NCBI GenBank assembly: GCA_902728285.1
Contig: CACVBU010000071.1
Span: forward strand, 1 to 64,000
DNA length: 64,000 nucleotides
Direction: 5' to 3'
From: Clytia hemisphaerica
Lineage: Eukaryota > Cnidaria > Hydrozoa > Leptothecata > Clytiidae
The notes under the pieces were generated by a model. It did not search any database. It worked only from the letters and a program-made list of their open reading frames with translations, and had not been told where the DNA came from. Positions 1 through 10,979 of the stretch are shown here, one piece after another (the first letter of the stretch is position 1; each line of letters opens with the position of its first letter). The position numbers were made by a program, and so were the translations under genes.

Positions 1-716
1 AATTCTTATTCTACATAAAATTTGGAAACTTTTCATATATAATTTGTCCGGTGCACTCGTTGAGCCCAAAACCTCAAAATTTGGCTCTCAGCTCATGGAC
101 TAACATGAGAAGTGGCTATTCGATGTTGCTTTCTTTATCAGCCAATAGAAAACACCCGGGGGGGGGGGCACTTAGGCAAAAATAGGTACGGGGACGTGCC
201 GCTGGTCATGGTACCTTTTTCAGTGTTGCAGAATTACTGACAGGGTATCTAAAATTGCAAAATCCTGATCTGACAGGGGCGCAATTTCATGATGTGTGTC
301 TGACAGGGTCTGTTTTTGCCGTTTTTGCATGTAGAGTTCTTTTGCAAATCGTTTTGGCGCGGCGGTGAGCAGACCCCTGCGAGGGGCAAACAAATTTTTG
401 CAAATACTTATCGCACGGCCAACAGAGGCGCTTTGCTGCTGTTGTCTCGCACCACACGCCGGCCATATTGCGCCCTCTTAAAGGGATCGAGGCTAATTTC
501 AAAGATACCTCTTTTTATTTCAACTGTTATGTTTTGTTTCTTCCCATATCATTGAGACATTCCGATGTAGGCTTAGAACAGCTGTAGAACAGAACAATAC
601 TCTCGACTCTTCTGTATTAGTCTCATTGACATCCTCTCGTCCTCTTTGTAAAAGCGTCGTTTTAAAGCTTATACTTGGAAAATAGTCCTTTCAAACCTAG
701 ACTTCATCTAGGATCT

Positions 717-990
717 AGGATCACATAAGATTCCGATTCCTGCTATAACATTCCACTTGCCACTTGAAAACAGATGATAGTAGTTCCGACTAGTTGAAAA
801 CAATGAAACAAGTTGGCCGATTATAAAAATAATCAAAACATTACTTCTTTTTTGCGTTTTATGATTTGCCAGCTTGGATTAATTCACTTTTTCTGCCGGT
901 ATGCCTGGGAAAACTAGCGGAATGATCCCGGAAAAGCGCTAGTAATGCTCTAGAGCGGGAATCGGAATCTTATGTGATCCTACGGTAATC
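717..990. mobile_element. Small inverted-repeat element nested in the 155-2187 transposon
   Basis: The block ggatcacataagattccg near 722 returns in reverse complement near 965-984 (cggaatcttatgtgatcc), giving TIRs of roughly 25 bp around about 220 bp of non-coding sequence. A clean target duplication was not identified, so the ends are approximate. Confidence 0.55.
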
Positions 991-1048
991 CTGGAAACGG
1001 ATATCTGAAATTTATCTACGTTCATTATAACGTTTTTTGAAACTTTAA

Positions 1049-1693
1049 AGGGGAACTCAACAAATTTGTCATTTTTATTTTTTTCCTGACTTTTGGTAAT
1101 ATTAAGTATAAAAATGAGAAAGAAAGTATATAGGTTCGATCTCTCAAATAAAAATCATGAAAAATCTCTCTTAACTTCAGTTAAAATTATGTTCAAAAAA
1201 TCACCACCTTTCTTTTTAAAAAAGATCGACTTCTCTTTGGATTATGACGTCACCGTATTCAGAAAACAGAGCAAATTCAGTTATGACTACAGTATGTTTT
1301 CAGAGTTCTGTTTTAAACAAGAAATAAATACATAGAAAAGTATTCCTGGTGAATTGTGGGTGATTTAGCTGAATAACAATAAAAAATCCAACAAGAAACA
1401 CAAAAATTTAATCACAAACCCTCTACTGAAGGGCCTGTCTTCACTGATTTTTAGCCTGAGAAGATAAGCATCTTCCTCTTCTGAATGCGACTACGTCATA
1501 AAACAGCTGAAAGTGCGTCTTTTTTATTTGATAAACAATTTCATTTTAGTAGAGGGGAGCCTCTTTTTAAAAGCTCATTAAACAAATTTTTAGAGTGAAA
1601 GGAGAGTTGCAACCTTGAAATTTTGAAATTTATCGTTGAAACAAACCATTTCAGGATAGAAACAAAAAAATCCAAAATTTGTTGAGTTCCCCT
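1049..1693. mobile_element. piggyBac-like MITE with TTAA target site
   Basis: The left end AGGGGAACTCAACAAATTT is mirrored at the right end by AAATTTGTTGAGTTCCCCT. TTAA flanks both sides (1045-1048 and 1694-1697). TTAA target duplication is the hallmark of piggyBac-type transposition. The 645-bp interior has no transposase ORF, so the element is non-autonomous. It lies inside the larger 155-2187 element and is therefore a later insertion. Confidence 0.7.
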
Positions 1694-2195
1694 TTAAGCG
1701 TTCTATTTGTTCTTGTACATCTATAATATTGTATGACCTTGCATTGCTTTGAAACACATTTTGTGGAAGTAGAGAGTGATGATTTTGAATAATATTAAAG
1801 ATATGTTTACTTTTTAATTTCATAACTCTCGTCGTCGATTCTTTTGGTCGGTTTTCCAGGTACTGTATTGAGGTTTAATGTTTATGCAATGCTGTAGTTT
1901 TTTAGCCTGGAAATGTTGATATCACGTTATACTTTACGAAAAACGCGAAAAACGTGTATAAAGAGTAGGTTTTTCAGGGTAGAATCTGACAGGGTAGGTT
2001 TTTCAGGGTAGAATCTGACAGGGTGTAGGTTTTTCACAGTAGAATCTGACAGGGTAGGTTTTTCATCGAATTTTTCTTCTGACAGGGTCTATTTTTCATC
2101 AAATTTCATTTCTGACAGGATCGACTTTTGAAACTCCAGCGGCACGTCCCCGTCGGTCGTCAAGGTCAGTGCCCCCCCCCCCCCGGGAGAAAACA

Positions 2196-3022
2196 TGAAA
2201 AAGTTATCACCCTAACACAATGAAATCAAGCTACGCCATTGTTGAGTACTAAAACACATGCAACCATGAACAGATAAACAACTGGGACATCCACCTCCCT
2301 TTTTTTTTGTAGAAAGTGCTGCTAGCTTCGTTGCCACCTCGTTAAAAACATAAAATGAAACAATAAATTTTGATCATATACCTCTTAGGAATACCTTGCT
2401 AACAACATCAAAGCTTTGACAAAAGTCTCCATTGTTCTAAGTCTTTTATCTATATCATAACACAGAAAACAGAGGCAAAATCATCGTCAGCTTGTTAAAA
2501 TTTTAGAGAGGATGGGGTTCACATTATGATGTTCTTATGACGCAGACTTTGGCATAATATTTTTTTTCAAGTCATAAAAAATTATTGGAGTGACAAAAGT
2601 GATTCAAAAGTATACACGCAGTTGAAATTCTGCATTTTAGAGTTGAAAATGTTGTTAAAATATATTGCAAAATTTGTTTGTGAATTGCGAGTAATCTTCA
2701 AAGTCTATTAATCCTTTTATCTAAACAATTCAAAGAAATAAAATTATGACGTAGTATTGTCGGATTTTTCATACCAATTTTAAAAATACAGGCGGCAACG
2801 AATCTCATTCCAAAGAAGCAATAAAAGATAGATGTCCAGTCGTTTATATGTGCATGTTGCAATCATTAGCTACTTCATTCTATAAGTATTCAAATTATAT
2901 TTCAATCAACTTTATTCAAAAACTTAAATATTTCATGAAAAGCGACGAACTTGATTCAGTTCCACTCACCAATAAAAAGCAGGGCAGAGATTTTGATTTG
3001 GTTTTTTCTTCATTTGTTAAAC
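2196..3022. other. 5' flank of the DEG/ENaC gene
   Basis: AT-rich non-coding sequence upstream of the channel ORF. No exon, RNA gene or repeat with clear ends was seen. A 72-codon ORF starting at 2848 overlaps the channel start in another frame and has no recognisable features. Confidence 0.4.
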
Positions 3023-4843
3023 ATGGAATCTTCCTTAGCATTGGAAAAAGAAGTGAAGAGTCTTAAAAAGAAAGTTTCAAATTGCGAGCAAGCAATTCAC
3101 GAATTAAATTTCAAACTTCAACTTTTTCTGGTGGCTGCACAAAATGATTCCAAAAAGCTGGTTAAAAATAAAGAAGTTTTGAAGGAAGTAAACTATGAAA
3201 CTGTCAAATCTGAAATGAACGGAGGTTTCTTGGACGATGATACCTCGGCAAAGTCTGGTAAATTATCTTTCGTTGAAGTCACGCCACGGACAAACACCAA
3301 TATCAATGAGCGAAATGGACAAAGTTCTTCAATGAAAAATCTCGAAAATTCTGACGAAAACTCTCCAACAAAATTTGAAACTACAGAGAAAGAAGCAGAG
3401 ACAAAGTCGAGAAACAACGTGAACATCCAAACAGAAAAAGAAGTCCGTAAAGTTTCTTTTCCATTAAAAAAAGGCGATTCTTCTCAGGAACAAAACAAAG
3501 ACAACACTATCGATATAATGTTGAAACCTTTGGAATCACATAGGGTGTCTAACAATCGCCAAAGTATTATTGATCATATCAACGAACAACAAAAAAATCA
3601 TCTGGATCAAATTGAAGAAACAATAAGCAATGAACGACAAAGTTATGCTGAAGGCTTAACAATACATGGAGCCAATCGTATAGCAACTGGTCGACCATTC
3701 AGTAAAGTCGTTTGGACCATATTGGTCATTGGTTCGGTGATAACAGCTATCGTCATATCCAAAGAGCACTGGGACGACTTCCTAAGTAAGAAAAGTTTAT
3801 CCAACATCAAAATCAATGTTCCCGATTCAATCCAAGTTCCTGCCATCACAGTGTGTAATTATGTGGGTATCAACAAAGAGAGACGACGTTTTGAGCGCGG
3901 CGCCCCTCATTTTAGACGTCCAAAACTTGTAGATATTCTAGTACTCGGTAACTGTGGCTTCAATTTAACAAGGTGTGGTTATGAGAATTCAACATTAATC
4001 CAAATACGCACAAGTCCCCCTGATTATGTACAAGAAGAAACGAGAAATGACTTGGTGAAATTTGATAATACCACAAACTGTTTTACATTAAGCGATTATC
4101 TTCAAAAGTCGGCTTCTAATATTCTAACAGTCCAAGCGGTAGCTAACCAGTCCGATATGGATATATGGAGCGAGATTCATATCAATCCGGCAACTGAAAC
4201 TTTCCCAGAATCGTCACCAACGATATATTGGGTTAGTAAAGGTTTTTATCAAGCAACGATGGAGAAAAAGATCATCACCAATCTTGGCAAACCATACACC
4301 GATTGTGTCGAAGGGAAAGGGTCTTATACTCAGAATAAATTCACAGGAAACTACACAGTGACTAAATGTCAGAAAGGCTGCTTTTGGGAAAAAGTGTTCG
4401 AAAAATGTGGAGCTATACCAGTGATGTATAAAAGACATATGCAAGAACCACATCGCTTCGATAACAAAACTTTTGTGAATGACACATTCGGCCAAGCTTG
4501 TTTGAGTACTATCGAAGATGATTTAAACATAAAAGAACGATGCAACCATATTTGTGATCTACCCCCTTGCTACAGGGAGGATATTAAACTTTACCTTGAT
4601 TACCATCCGTCACCAAAAGTGAACTATTTAGAACTAGCATTCACTTTCCAATCATTCATTATAGAAACTGTGGAGGAGGTACCAGCGTACACGTGGCATG
4701 ATTTGTTCGCAAATTTCGGAGGGTGTCTTGGCCTGATGACAGGAGCATCTATTTTGTCATTCTTCGAACTTTTCATTTTCTTTGGGTTAATTGTTTTTGA
4801 TTTTTTCGATATTTACACAAAATGTACAAAATTGAGGAGTTAG
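3023..4843 (+). CDS. DEG/ENaC (ASIC-like) sodium channel subunit with N-terminal coiled coil
   Basis: A 606-residue single-exon ORF. The start was chosen at the ATG in context aacATGG. Residues 1-200 are hydrophilic; the first 40 carry a heptad-like Leu/Val pattern suggesting a coiled coil. A His-Gly pair at 215-216 just before TM1 (about 229-247) matches the DEG/ENaC gating motif. After TM1 comes VPAITVCN, the family's post-TM1 signature. A large Cys-rich extracellular region with many N-glycosylation sequons follows (about 250-560). TM2 begins with GGCLGL and contains Gly-Ala-Ser at 574-576, the G/S-x-S selectivity filter, then LSFFELFIFF. Family members form trimeric amiloride-sensitive Na+ channels gated by protons, peptides or force; the ligand here is unknown. 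The cytoplasmic tail is only about a dozen residues. The last residue's third base and the stop codon fall within the transposon beginning at 4840. The roughly 200-residue N-terminus is longer than in typical ASICs. Confidence 0.9.
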   Translation: MESSLALEKEVKSLKKKVSNCEQAIHELNFKLQLFLVAAQNDSKKLVKNKEVLKEVNYETVKSEMNGGFLDDDTSAKSGKLSFVEVTPRTNTNINERNGQSSSMKNLENSDENSPTKFETTEKEAETKSRNNVNIQTEKEVRKVSFPLKKGDSSQEQNKDNTIDIMLKPLESHRVSNNRQSIIDHINEQQKNHLDQIEETISNERQSYAEGLTIHGANRIATGRPFSKVVWTILVIGSVITAIVISKEHWDDFLSKKSLSNIKINVPDSIQVPAITVCNYVGINKERRRFERGAPHFRRPKLVDILVLGNCGFNLTRCGYENSTLIQIRTSPPDYVQEETRNDLVKFDNTTNCFTLSDYLQKSASNILTVQAVANQSDMDIWSEIHINPATETFPESSPTIYWVSKGFYQATMEKKIITNLGKPYTDCVEGKGSYTQNKFTGNYTVTKCQKGCFWEKVFEKCGAIPVMYKRHMQEPHRFDNKTFVNDTFGQACLSTIEDDLNIKERCNHICDLPPCYREDIKLYLDYHPSPKVNYLELAFTFQSFIIETVEEVPAYTWHDLFANFGGCLGLMTGASILSFFELFIFFGLIVFDFFDIYTKCTKLRS

Positions 4844-5039
4844 TCCAGGGGAATTAAAGCTTGACCCAAAATCGGCGTACACATGGAATTTTCTGATTGA
4901 AATGCCTTCATTGGGTCCTTAGGATCGAAAAACCACCGAGTGCCACCAAGCACACCTTAAGCATTTTCCATAATGGCGGAAATTTCAAAATGGCGAATTT
5001 AAAAATTTGATGTTTTCAAACATAGACATATTATATACT

Positions 5040-5490
5040 GTTGGAAAGGATTTTTCATGCTGAACAACTTTTTTGCTCACGAAAAAGTCTGAAAATGTAC
5101 TGAATGTGAGTAATAAGCGTCCGGAGTCAGGTAGGTGATGTCAGCATTTTTCGGACATGTGATTTTTTCCCTCAAAACTATCAAGTGTTGCATACCGTTT
5201 TAAAGGATTTTTCATGCTGAACAACTTTTTTGCTTACGAAAAAGTAGTCTGAAAATGTACTGAATGTGAGTAATAAGCTTCCGGAGCCAGGTAGGTGATG
5301 TCAGCATTTTTCGGACACGTTATTTTTTCCCTCCAAACTATGAGGTGTTACATACTGTTGGAAAGGATTTTTCATGCTGAACAACTTTTTTGCTTACAAA
5401 AAAGTCTAAAAATGTACTGACTGAGATTAATAAGCGTCAAAAGCCATGTAGGTGATGTCAGCATTTTTTAGAAATGTGTTCTTGTATTCA
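5040..5490. repeat. Three tandem 157-160 bp subterminal repeats
   Basis: The block ggatttttcatgctgaacaa recurs at 5048, 5205 and 5365. Each copy is followed by gaaaaagtctgaaaatgtac, a gtaggtgatgtcagcatttt block and a short spacer. The array overlaps the inner part of the left TIR; only one copy of the anchor is seen, inverted, near 9880 at the right end. Subterminal repeats of this kind often serve as transposase binding sites; that role is inferred. Confidence 0.7.
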
Positions 5491-5623
5491 AGCAATGATT
5501 TTAGTGACGCTTTATAAGAATTTTTTGGAGAAAGTATCTAAAGAGAAGCTTGACAGCAAAACATTGGGTAAACAGTCTTATCAAGCTGATTTTTATCTGC
5601 CTCCTTTTTGTGCATGCTGAAAG

Positions 5624-8002
5624 CATAGTATAAGAAAGCCGCGGCTGGAATGATAACATCTGAATTTCTGTTGTTCTATCTCTGTCGTATTTGATGACTA
5701 TTTGTTGATCAAGAAATCAGTAATGTAGCATCTTTAATGGTAAATTTTATTAGTTTACTTCTCAGTGCGTTTTAGACGTTAATGATATGCCCTTGATAAT
5801 ACACTTGTATTATAAAATCATTGTAGAGGAAAAATCAACACTAAGAAATTTAAACAAGCACAAAATGGCTGGGCTAAAAGAACTCAAAAATTTATGAGGT
5901 GCCTCGAAATGCCTTCACAATATTTCAGTGAAATCTTTTTAAAAATCAATGAAAAAGTACATCAAGATAATACTGTGAAAATTTCAAGCCAGCACCTTCA
6001 AAATTTATCATTTAAACTGACAGGAAAGTTGTCATCTTGAATATAGTTCTTATAATTTCAATTTTGGCGAAAAAACTATTGTTTCCACAAAATACCTCTA
6101 AAATATGTCTAAGATTAGTTCAAGTGTTCTATTGGGTACAGATTCAAAGATATCTACAATCAGTGTCATAATATATTGGCACTTTTGGCTAATTTACAAT
6201 TTTTCGAAAATTGAAGTTCGAGCGAGAATGTCAATTTTTAGGCCTTCAACTTGATTTCATCAAGTATTTCGATCTGGGAGGGATTTATGGGTTTCTAGGC
6301 TATATTTCAAGCCCTACTAGACCATTTTTGAACTTTTGGATCCTCAGATCCTAAGGTCCTAAGTCTTAAGTCTAGCGTTAAAACTCAGAGTTAAAACTCT
6401 ACCCTTCGAACCTACTTTAGAGCACTTACAAATCGATTGTGGTTTCAAAACACCCCGGTGAATTTCCCTTTTGTGTCAAATATTGTGTCCCTGATTGTCT
6501 TTGAAAATTAAAAATGCCGATTTCTGCTCTGCGGGGGGTCTAAAATTATGAGAAAACCCAAAAAATGTGAAAAATAACCCTTTTCCGACCATTTTTAGGC
6601 ATTTTCATTAGGTCAAAATCAATTTTTTGTGAAATATTTAACTTTTTGAAAAGGTCCAATTTACGAAAAGTCAAAAACGTGAAAATTTCAGAAAATTTTG
6701 ACTTTTTTTCAAGTTTTAGCCCCTAAAATTGACAAAAGGCGGATTTTGAGCCCGAAAAATTGCTTGAAACTTGAAATTAGACCCCCTGGTGAGCAGAATT
6801 TGGCATTTTTCAGTTTCTTAGACAATCAGGGTCATAATATATTGGCACTTTTGGCTAATTTACAATTTTTCGAAAATTGAAGTTCGAGCGAGAATGTCAA
6901 TTTTTAGGCCTTCAACTTGATTTCATCAAGTATTTCGATCTGGGAGGGATTTATGGGTTTCTAGGCTATATTTCAAGCCCTACTAGACCATTTTTGAACT
7001 TTTGGATCCTCAGATCCTAAGGTCCTAAGTCTTAAGTCTAGCGTTAAAACTCAGAGTTAAAACTCTACCCTTCGAACCTACTTTAGAGCACTTACAAATC
7101 GATTGTGGTTTCAAAACACCCCGGTGAATTTCCCTTTTGTGCCAAATATTGTGTCCCTGATTGTCTTTGAAAATTAAAAATGCCGATTTCTGCTCTGCGG
7201 GGGGTCTAAAATTATGAGAAAACCCAAAAAATGTGAAAAATAACCCTTTTCCGACCATTTTTAGGCATTTTCATTAGGTCAAAATCAATTTTTTGTGAAA
7301 TATTTAACTTTTTGAAAAGGTCCAATTTACGAAAAGTCAAAAACGTGAAAATTTCAGAAAATTTTGACTTTTTTTCAAGTTTTAGCCCCTAAAATTGACA
7401 AAAGGCGGATTTTGAGCCCGAAAAATTGCTTGAAACTTGAAATTAGACCCCCTGGTGAGCAGAATTTGGCATTTTTCAGTTTCTTAGACAATCAGGGTCA
7501 TAATATATTGGCACTTTTGGCTAATTTACAATTTTTCGAAAATTGAAGTTCGAGCGAGAATGTCAATTTTTAGGCCTTCAACTTGATTTCATCAAGTATT
7601 TCGATCTGGGAGGGATTTATGGGTTTCTAGGCTATATTTCAAGCCCTACTAGACCATTTTTGAACTTTTGGATCCTCAGATCCTAAGGTCCTAAGTCTTA
7701 AGTCTAGCGTTAAAACTCAGAGTTAAAACTCTACCCTTCGAACCTACTTTAGAGCACTTACAAATCGATTGTGGTTTCAAAACACCCCGGTGAATTTCCC
7801 TTTTGTGCCAAATATTGTGTCCCTGATTGTAGCAACAAAAAAACTTTTTGTGAAGGAAAATAAGAGAACAGTTTCAAAACTATCTACCAATAATAAACTG
7901 AGCATCTTGATGTTCTTATAAAGCTCGGAGACAGAGATAGAACAGCAATTAACTGAGAAGACAATGCGGTACATATTCCAGCCGCGGCTTTCTTATACTA
8001 TG
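5624..8002. mobile_element. Nested 2.4 kb inverted-repeat element carrying 666-bp tandem units
   Basis: Termini are CATAGTATAAGAAAGCCGCG and its inverse at 7975-8002. Weaker inverted similarity extends inward for over 100 bp (the tctatctctgtc blocks at both ends). The 7-bp direct repeat CTGAAAG flanks it at 5617-5623 and 8003-8009. No transposase ORF is seen. The interior is dominated by the 666-bp tandem repeat at 6167-7826. Confidence 0.7.
6167..7826. repeat. Tandem repeat, 666-bp unit, 2.5 copies
   Basis: The string cataatatattggcac begins at 6167, 6833 and 7499, exactly 666 bp apart. Copies one and two are almost identical (a visible c/t difference is tgtgtcaaat against tgtgccaaat). The third is cut off after about 328 bp at tgtgtccctgattgt. 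The identical 60-codon ORFs at 6698 and 7364 are a by-product of the repeat, not genes. Confidence 0.9.
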
Positions 8003-8193
8003 CTGAAAGAGAGTGGTTGCTTCATCTGTCAGTAGTTAATAGTATGATGCCGTATCTTTGTAGCTGGACACCAAAACTATGCTAGATACGCTTAGTATTA
8101 CCTATTGAACATGGAGAGCTTACCGTAGGAGATTCTTCAAAGGTTTATGAAAGGGGAGCACGTCATGAGGCATCAAGAGGGTTTCGGAACGGT

Positions 8194-9860
8194 ATATGGT
8201 CAGACATGTTCATTGAAATCACGTTCATGCGATATGGAAAGGGTCCAGGCGGAATCGTTGAGTGTCACGCTCAAGCCGATCGTGGTCAAGAAGTGGGCAA
8301 ACAGTCTGCATATAAAAACCTAGACGATGTTATCGTCCGTTACAGTGATAGTAAAGGCGGGAAAAAATGGCGGTATGGCGTTATGGCGGTATACGGAAAA
8401 AAATCGGCAGGAGAGTTTCGAAGAAGACTGGCAACTCTACCGACTGTTAACTCTTTTCGGCAAAAAAACCCGTTTGCGAATTCTCTTCGGCTTTGGGCTT
8501 TTTTCTTAGATAGTGATTCGTCTTAGACTATAACATAGTCTAATAAAAACCCAAATCTTGGCGGATCTTGATGACATGAGAGATCAACACCAAAATCTCA
8601 AGATTTCCACAAGGAGGAATCCAAAAGAAGAATCAAAAGTGACGAGACCGACCGATCTGGTATCAGAAAAACACTGGAAAATGCATCGACCCTTTCAAGG
8701 AAGACTTAGATGGTTTGGTCAACATCTTTTCTAGATTCATTGCGAAAGGTGAGGTGAACGTTCGTAACGCTATTGAGGATGGAAAAGACCAAAGAAATGA
8801 ATTTATAAAGAGCTTACCAGAGGAATTCCACGATAAACTATCCAGCAAAACAATCACCATGAAATCAAGAAAGAAATCTGTGGTTACCAGTGCCGTAAGA
8901 AGCATTTTAATATTGGGGGGGCTGAAGTTTAGTGGACACCGCGAGGGCCAACCATGGTTTGGCCCGAGGGGGGAAATTTTGAAAATTTGAGCTCTAGATT
9001 GCTTAAAAATACACTCAAAACACGCACATAAAAGACAATTATGACAAATTGAAAAAAAGAGACTTTGCATTTTGCAAAATAACCATTTTTGAAAAAATTA
9101 TTGGGGGGACATAGCCCCCCTTGCCCCCCTTGCCCCCCCAGTTGCTACGGCACTGGTTACTGGAGAAAGCAAAATTTTCAACACTGAGGTAATCTATTCA
9201 TGCGTTATGTGTTTATTGAGTATTGGCAGAGTCAAGTTAGAGGAAGTCCTGAGGTTCGAGCTATCACCCATCCCTCTATCAATCTTTCAAAAGAATGGGG
9301 ACATGAGACCCCCTAACGGTAAATCGCAATTAAAAGAAGCTCTCAAAGTTACTACGTCTCAAAGAAACCAAATGAAGCCAGAGGTCACCATTGTGGATGG
9401 TTGCGCAAAATTTTGGGATATCAGTTGGTCAAAGGATGGTACCGTCATAGGTCTGGCTTACAAAATGTACACGTACGTAACTTATCAACTATCACAGGAA
9501 AATACTGACGTATTTCTCGTTTTTGATCGATACTTTAAGTATTCAATTAAAGGTGCAACCAGGGAACAAAGGACAGGAAGCATTTCGCACAACCATATTC
9601 TGACACTTGATGCATCCCTCCCAGCAAGAGAAGTTACCATGACATCATCGCACAACAAAATTTAAGTAATCGATGTCGTCTCAAAGTATATAGTTGATAT
9701 GCTCACTGTCAATCGTTTCGAAAATAGACTTGTCGTGACATTCTCAGATGCAACACCAATACAAGTTGAAAACGGCGTCGTCACACCACGGGAGAATTTG
9801 AGAAGTCAACATGAGGAAGTGGACGTCAACATCATCAAGCAGTTAATGAATGATTTTTCG
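8194..9860 (+). pseudogene. Decayed transposon-associated coding region
   Basis: Three separated open segments on the plus strand resemble, in order, pieces of one long uncharacterised protein that I recall as common in cnidarian and other invertebrate genomes, probably transposon-derived. Segment one (from 8206) includes FIEITFMRYGKGPGG. Segment two (8715-8887) includes SLPEEFHDKLSSK. Segment three (about 9161-9860) includes VLRFELSPIPLS, VFDRYF and, after an in-frame stop at 9663-9665, TPIQVENGVVTPRENL. Stops, frame changes and a 268-bp insertion (8888-9155) show that it is not functional. It lies inside the 4840-10120 element and may be its former coding capacity. The family assignment is from memory; a protein search would settle it. 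Confidence 0.6.
8888..9155. mobile_element. 268-bp MITE inserted in the transposon ORF
   Basis: Ends are CAGTGCCGTA and TACGGCACTG. The flanking direct repeat GTTAC is present at 8883-8887 and 9156-9160. The coding frame reads up to the left boundary and resumes in the same frame at the right boundary once a single target copy is counted, which fixes the insertion limits. The interior is G/C-homopolymer rich (gggggg and cccccc runs). Confidence 0.75.
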
Positions 9861-10193
9861 TAAGCAAAAAAGTTGTTTAACATGAAAAATCCTTTCCAAC
9901 AGTATATAATATGCCTATGTTTGAATACATAAAATTTTTGAAAATTTTTAAATCCGTCATTTAGAAATTTCTGCCATTATGGAAAATGCTCAAGGTGTGC
10001 TTGGTGGCACTCAACGGTTTTTCGATCCTAAGGACCCATTGAACGCATTTCAATCAAAAAATTCCATGTGTAAGCAAATTTTGGTTTCCCTCAAAAAAGG
10101 CAGAAATTCCCCCGGACTAAGTAGGATTGCAACAAAAGTGTAGAGAGCTCTGGACTTCTTTGATTTGTGTGTTTGTTCGACAGTTGCCTTGTG

Positions 10194-10888
10194 GGTGTCC
10201 GGACAATTCCCCCCCTGGTGAATCCCCCCCGGTGAATTCCCCCCTGGTGAATTTCCCCCCCGGAAAATTCCCACCCGGTGAATTCCCCCCTGGTGAATTG
10301 CCACTCATATATTTTCATATGTGTTTTTAAGTTTCGAAATCATGGACTGTAACCCCGGGGGGTACTAGGGTTGGCGAATGAGAGGTATGTGCGGACGGGA
10401 CCTCCGAAAACCGACCCTTACAGAGACTTTTTGATTTTTTTTTTTTCGATTTTTGAAAAAAGTCATTCCCTTAGAGAGACTTTATTACAATTTTTTCTCT
10501 GGAAATCAAAAAATTTCCTAAAAATCCTGGATTTTCCAACCCTTAGAGAGACTAATTTAAAACTTTCAATCGAAACAAACCTCCAATTTTAGGGTCAAGG
10601 ATTTTTACATGATAGTCTACAAAGTTTTAAGAATCACAACGCCCATTTTCTTTGATTCTGAGAAAAGAACTGAAAGATTTTTACATGATAGTCGTCTACA
10701 CAGATTTTTATAAGATAAATAGTAAAATCGCTTATTTCAAATTACATGATTTTTTAGTTCACCAGGGGGGAATTCACCGGGTGGGAATTTTCCGGGGGGG
10801 ATTCACCAGGGGGGAATTTACTGGGGGGATTCACCGGGGGGGGAATTCACCAGGGGGAAATTCACCAGGGGGAAATTGTTCGGGAATC
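10194..10888. mobile_element. 695-bp element with mirrored CACCAGGGGGG arrays and 8-bp TSD
   Basis: A perfect 8-bp duplication GCCTTGTG flanks the element (10186-10193 and 10889-10896). The termini ggtgtccggacaattcc and ggaaattgttcgggaatc are imperfect inverted repeats. Just inside, each end carries an array of a 13-16 bp unit, (a)attcacc-GGGGGG: about six on the left as the C-rich strand (10200-10300) and about seven on the right as the G-rich strand (10765-10875). The arrays are inverted relative to each other. The interior contains a fragment starting cccggggggtactaggg near 10354, related to the 10980-11286 family. No coding capacity. Confidence 0.8.
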
Positions 10889-10979
10889 GCCTTGTGTTTG
10901 TAGAAATTGGAAAATCACAGTATCAAAAGTTTCCTTGAGAAGCCTTTTATGATCGCGAAACAACAATCTATACGTGTAT

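Larger units (their letters stand above)
155..2187. mobile_element. Non-coding DNA transposon with CCCGGG termini and 8-bp TSD
   Basis: Both ends are CCCGGG plus a G or C homopolymer, followed by an inverted ggggacgtgccgctgg-like block. The 8-bp direct repeat AGAAAACA lies immediately outside both ends (147-154 and 2188-2195), so the boundaries are exact. An 8-bp duplication is typical of the hAT, P and Merlin groups; the superfamily is otherwise undetermined. No ORF resembles a transposase. Near the right end (about 1960-2100) a unit containing tgacagggtaggtttttca is repeated. The element contains two further inverted-repeat elements (717-990 and 1049-1693). Confidence 0.85.
4840..10120. mobile_element. 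5.3 kb composite DNA transposon with about 240-bp TIRs
   Basis: The left end ttagtccaggggaatt is mirrored at the right by aattcccccggactaa. The inverted similarity continues for about 240 bp on each side (4840-5085 against 9860-10120), covering the blocks gtgccaccaagcacacctt and tactgttggaaaggattttt. Inside are three 157-160 bp tandem units (about 5040-5490), a complete second element (5624-8002) and a decayed coding region (about 8194-9860). No perfect target duplication was found: the left flank reads gaggag and the right flank gtagga. The left end sits on the last codons of the channel gene. Confidence 0.75.

Noticed and set aside
2848-3066. 72-codon ORF overlapping the start of the DEG/ENaC gene
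   Set aside because: Different frame, no features, and it overlaps the well supported channel CDS.
6698-7546. Two identical 60-codon ORFs
   Set aside because: Lie in two copies of the 666-bp transposon repeat and have no protein features.
10050-10330. Gly/Pro-rich ORFs on both strands
   Set aside because: Caused by the CACCAGGGGGG arrays of the 10194-10888 element.
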